From: an uncultured Verrucomicrobiota bacterium
Lineage (GTDB): Bacteria; Verrucomicrobiota; Verrucomicrobiia; Limisphaerales; SXTU01
Assembly: GCA_903863315.1 (NCBI GenBank)
Contig: CAIPBN010000038.1
Span: forward strand, 1 to 9,010
Length of the DNA stretch: 9,010 nt
Reading direction: 5' to 3'
Shown piece after piece: positions 7,005 to 9,010 of this stretch (the stretch's first letter is position 1; every line of letters starts with the position of its first letter). The notes below the pieces were generated by a model. The model saw only the letters and a program-made list of their open reading frames with translations, did not search any database and was not told the origin of the DNA. Both the position numbers and the translations under genes were made by a program.

Positions 7005-7601
7005 TCATGTGAGATGGATGCCACACAGGGTTGGCATGGGATTAAGTCCGAGGATTTGCAGCAGGCGATGGAACTCCTTCACGAGCTTTTTGAAGGAACG
7101 CGACCGCTCATAGGCGAGTCGGAAATCCAGCCTAGCGCTGAACTTGGGCTGGTCCGCGCGCTCGTCGTAGTAGATGTCCAATCGCCGCTCCAACTCCTCT
7201 TTCGCGCCGCGCTTTAGGTCGGGGTCGTTTGGATATGGGGCGGCTGCGCCCAGCGTTTCTTGCGAAGCGAGAAACCATGCCTCGTATTCGCGGTTGGCGA
7301 CGACCAACGCGGTGGGAAGCCCACGAGCCACGTCGCGCACCAAGTCTCGGAGCGGATTGGCCTCGGTTTTCGGGCACAAGTCATCCGCATCAAAGAGAAT
7401 GAAAACCGCCTCGCAGTTCCGCTGTAGGCGGGCCAGTGCGAGGGCGTGGTCCAAGTCCTGCCGCTGAACGAGTTGGCTGCGCTTCCGCTTGATGGGGCGG
7501 CCAAACTGAGCCTGGGGGACGCCCAACTCCGCCGCCAGCCGGCGGAACAGCACGGGCACGGCCTCGACCTCCCCCTCGCCCTCGACGATGAGCTGGATCA
7601 T
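7005..7601 (-). CDS. DUF4276 family (Toprim-like) protein, candidate effector of a two-gene defence module
   Basis: The 198-residue protein begins MIQLIVEGEGEVEAVPVLFRRL, with the VEGE motif typical of Toprim-like folds (Glu7, Glu9). A hydrophobic strand leads to FDADD (Asp71, Asp73, Asp74), matching the Toprim DxD, and then ANREYEAWFLAS (102-113), the signature segment of DUF4276. The acidic residues expected to hold metal are intact, so nuclease or other phosphotransfer activity is possible. Its ATG overlaps the stop of the upstream ATPase gene by four bases (ATGA, 7598-7601), pointing to translational coupling and a joint function. Toprim-like partners of ABC-type ATPases act as effectors in OLD, PARIS and RloAB/AbiL-type anti-phage systems; a similar role here is inferred. 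The C-terminal third is basic and helical. The gene ends 22 bases before the ATG of the giant secreted protein. The family call is strong; the activity is unproven. Confidence 0.87.
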   Translation of the reverse strand: MIQLIVEGEGEVEAVPVLFRRLAAELGVPQAQFGRPIKRKRSQLVQRQDLDHALALARLQRNCEAVFILFDADDLCPKTEANPLRDLVRDVARGLPTALVVANREYEAWFLASQETLGAAAPYPNDPDLKRGAKEELERRLDIYYDERADQPKFSARLDFRLAYERSRSFKKLVKEFHRLLQILGLNPMPTLCGIHLT

Positions 7602-8833
7602 GCAGGGGATTCCGCGAACAGTTCCAACTGACTGACCTTCTGATCGGCGAAGAAATCAACCGGCTGGAGCGCGTTGGATCGCAGCAGCTCCCCAGCACCC
7701 ATCAAGTGCTGCTGCAACGCGGAAACCGCCGAGTCTCCCAGCGGCAAAACCTGCGTCACGCCTTCCTCCCAGCTCACGATGCGCAAGTTATGCGGCTCGA
7801 CCCATTTGGCATCGAGCAAGTCCGGGCTGTGCGTAGTCACGAGCACTTGAGTGTTGCGAGAGAAAGCGCGGATCATCTCCATGGTGGAGGCCAATGCCTC
7901 GGGATGGACCGTGGCTTCCGGCTCCTCCAACCCGACCAGCGTTGGTCGGTTCTTCTGAAGAAACGCCGTCAGAATGCCCAGCGTCCGCAGGGTCCCGTCT
8001 GACATGGAAAACGCCTCGTGCGCCACGCTGTGTTTGCTGGAGCTGCCCTTCTTCCCAACTGGCCCGTTCACCCCCCACTCCTGCCGAAACTCCAGTGACA
8101 ACTTCTTGCCGTGCTTGATCGGACGGACGGTGGCGGTGCCCGGCACGACGGTTCGTAGCAGTTCACACAGTCGCTCCAGCTTGCCTTCCTCCTTGGATAA
8201 GGCCTTCAGCACGCTGGCCAAATTGCTGCCGTCGGACTTCAAGCTCATCCCCGAATCAGGGTCTTGCAGTTCCTGAATCGCCTTCGGCTGTAGTGAAAAA
8301 ACCCGAATGCCTGCGAGACCCTTGGTGACGGGTGCGAACTGCGGAGTGCCGCCGATCAACGGGAGCAACAGGGCTTGGGGATCCACCACAGGTTCGATTC
8401 CGGGAACCCCGGTCAACAAGATTTTGTTGGACCGATCGAACTCGTGCCGCTGTCCCGCCAGATGCACCACACACTTCTCCCGCAGGACCTCGAACTCGTA
8501 GCCTTCCTTAGCGCGAATCTCGAACGCATACCAGCCGGTGGCAGGTGTGCCGTTGGTGAACTCAAAATCCACCCGCATGGCGACGTTGCCCGGACGGCTC
8601 TGGGTTCCGGAGCGATAGCGCACCGCCTCGATGCCGCCTTGGTTCTGGAAGACGGTCCCGAGCGGAGTCGTCATGCACTCGCTAACGAATTCCAGCGCCT
8701 TCAAGACGTTGCTTTTTCCCGCCCCGTTACGTCCTACCAGAAAAAGCGGGTTCTCGAAGCAGACCTCTGCCGCGAGGATGCTACGGAAACGACGCAACCA
8801 GAGCTTCTTAATGGGTAGAAATTCGGACCGCAC
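7598..8833 (-). CDS. ABC/SMC-type AAA ATPase (AAA_21-like), candidate sensor of a two-gene defence module
   Basis: The 411-residue ATPase opens with KKLWLRRFRSI (9-19), the usual first strand of RecF/OLD/SMC-like ATPases. Walker A is GRNGAGKS (34-41). The ABC-signature-like segment is MSDGTLRTLGI (277-287), Walker B LVGLEEPEATVHP (299-311) with catalytic Glu304, and the H-loop His335 in VTTHSPDLLD. All ATP-binding parts are intact. The Walker A to signature spacing of about 235 residues leaves an insert of moderate length, with no long coiled coil like that of SMC or Rad50. No nuclease domain is fused; the Toprim-type function sits in the coupled downstream DUF4276 gene, as in a split OLD-like arrangement. 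The start is the GTG at 8831-8833, just before the conserved strand, with no strong Shine-Dalgarno. Such ATPases often sense phage proteins or DNA ends and gate the effector; that role is inferred. Confidence 0.9.
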   Translation of the reverse strand: MRSEFLPIKKLWLRRFRSILAAEVCFENPLFLVGRNGAGKSNVLKALEFVSECMTTPLGTVFQNQGGIEAVRYRSGTQSRPGNVAMRVDFEFTNGTPATGWYAFEIRAKEGYEFEVLREKCVVHLAGQRHEFDRSNKILLTGVPGIEPVVDPQALLLPLIGGTPQFAPVTKGLAGIRVFSLQPKAIQELQDPDSGMSLKSDGSNLASVLKALSKEEGKLERLCELLRTVVPGTATVRPIKHGKKLSLEFRQEWGVNGPVGKKGSSSKHSVAHEAFSMSDGTLRTLGILTAFLQKNRPTLVGLEEPEATVHPEALASTMEMIRAFSRNTQVLVTTHSPDLLDAKWVEPHNLRIVSWEEGVTQVLPLGDSAVSALQQHLMGAGELLRSNALQPVDFFADQKVSQLELFAESPA

Positions 8834-8910
8834 AAAGAACTTCTATCCAGTCAAAGAATCGTTGTCGAACTGCAACTTGAACTACAACAAGTGAACGCGC
8901 TCTAACTAGT
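8834..8910 (-). promoter_or_regulatory. Leader/promoter region of the ATPase-DUF4276 operon
   Basis: This stretch upstream of the GTG start is visibly richer in A and T than the coding DNA around it, as expected of a promoter. Several TTG-containing hexamers occur on the minus strand (for example TTGCAG and TTTGACT), but none is paired with a good -10 at 16-18 bases. A transcription start cannot be assigned. Confidence 0.35.
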
Positions 8911-9010
8911 GTAGTGTCCCACAAATAGCTACACACTCCCCGAGGGCTTGGAGCGGCCGCGTTGGGTGGGAGCGGTGCATCCGGGTTTCCCCTGTTCGAG
9001 ACGCCGCCGG
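8911..9010. other. Right-edge fragment with an inverted repeat, possibly the end of a mobile element or gene
   Basis: GTGTAG at 8911-8916 and CTACAC at 8929-8934 form an inverted pair around TGTCCC, a layout seen at some insertion-sequence ends. To the right the DNA turns sharply GC-rich. On the minus strand two frames are open from the window edge: one ends at a TAG at 8929-8931 (26 codons, basic product), the other at a TAG at 8906-8908 (34 codons). Either could be the C-terminus of a gene entering from the right, but neither shows a recognisable motif. The insertion-sequence reading is a guess from the short motif only. Confidence 0.25.

Noticed and set aside
6983..7024. Upstream GTG start for the giant gene
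   Set aside because: It would put 14 residues before the signal peptide and overlap the end of the DUF4276 gene. The ATG at 6980-6982 directly begins the signal peptide.
8906..9010. Transposase C-terminus at the right edge
   Set aside because: Two frames are open but neither tail shows a known transposase motif and only about 100 bases are visible, so it is listed only as an unresolved fragment.

Overview
The window is GC-rich and packed with genes. It most likely comes from a member of the PVC superphylum, Verrucomicrobiota or less likely Planctomycetota. The main evidence is a very long secreted protein (minus strand, 3290-6982) that joins a DUF1080 / 3-keto-glycoside hydrolase-type domain, an SGNH-hydrolase-like domain, a PVC-type glucose/sorbosone dehydrogenase propeller, a helical-repeat region and a C-terminal CxxCH cytochrome c domain. 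That architecture is characteristic of this group. Secreted HEAT-repeat proteins and palindrome-rich intergenic DNA fit the same origin. The assignment is inferred from protein architecture; no marker gene is present.

Layout, left to right. (1) 1-1167, minus: the first 389 residues of a large secreted protein that runs off the left edge. (2) 1168-1283: short divergent promoter region. (3) 1284-2075, plus: secreted HEAT-repeat protein with a clear ribosome binding site. (4) 2128-3030, minus: cytoplasmic protein made of two tandem TerB-like domains, convergent with the HEAT gene. (5) 3031-3289: intergenic DNA filled with nested palindromes, including a 133-bp element with 21-bp imperfect terminal inverted repeats and a separate GNRA-capped hairpin just after the stop of the upstream gene. 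(6) 3290-6982, minus: the giant multidomain dehydrogenase/cytochrome protein. (7) 7005-7601 and 7598-8833, minus: a translationally coupled pair, a DUF4276 (Toprim-like) protein and an ABC/SMC-type AAA ATPase. (8) 8834-9010: a less GC-rich leader for that pair, then possible mobile-element-like sequence at the right edge.

Two functional themes appear. The secreted proteins (left-edge protein, HEAT protein, giant protein) fit periplasmic or cell-surface carbohydrate oxidation, with the cytochrome domain passing electrons onward. The ATPase plus DUF4276 pair has the two-gene logic of OLD/PARIS/RloAB-like anti-phage systems, an ATPase sensor with a Toprim-type effector, and is the best candidate here for a poorly described defence system. 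It lies 22 bp upstream of the giant gene on the same strand, so the two may share a transcript even though their functions look unrelated. No tRNA, rRNA or CRISPR array was seen.
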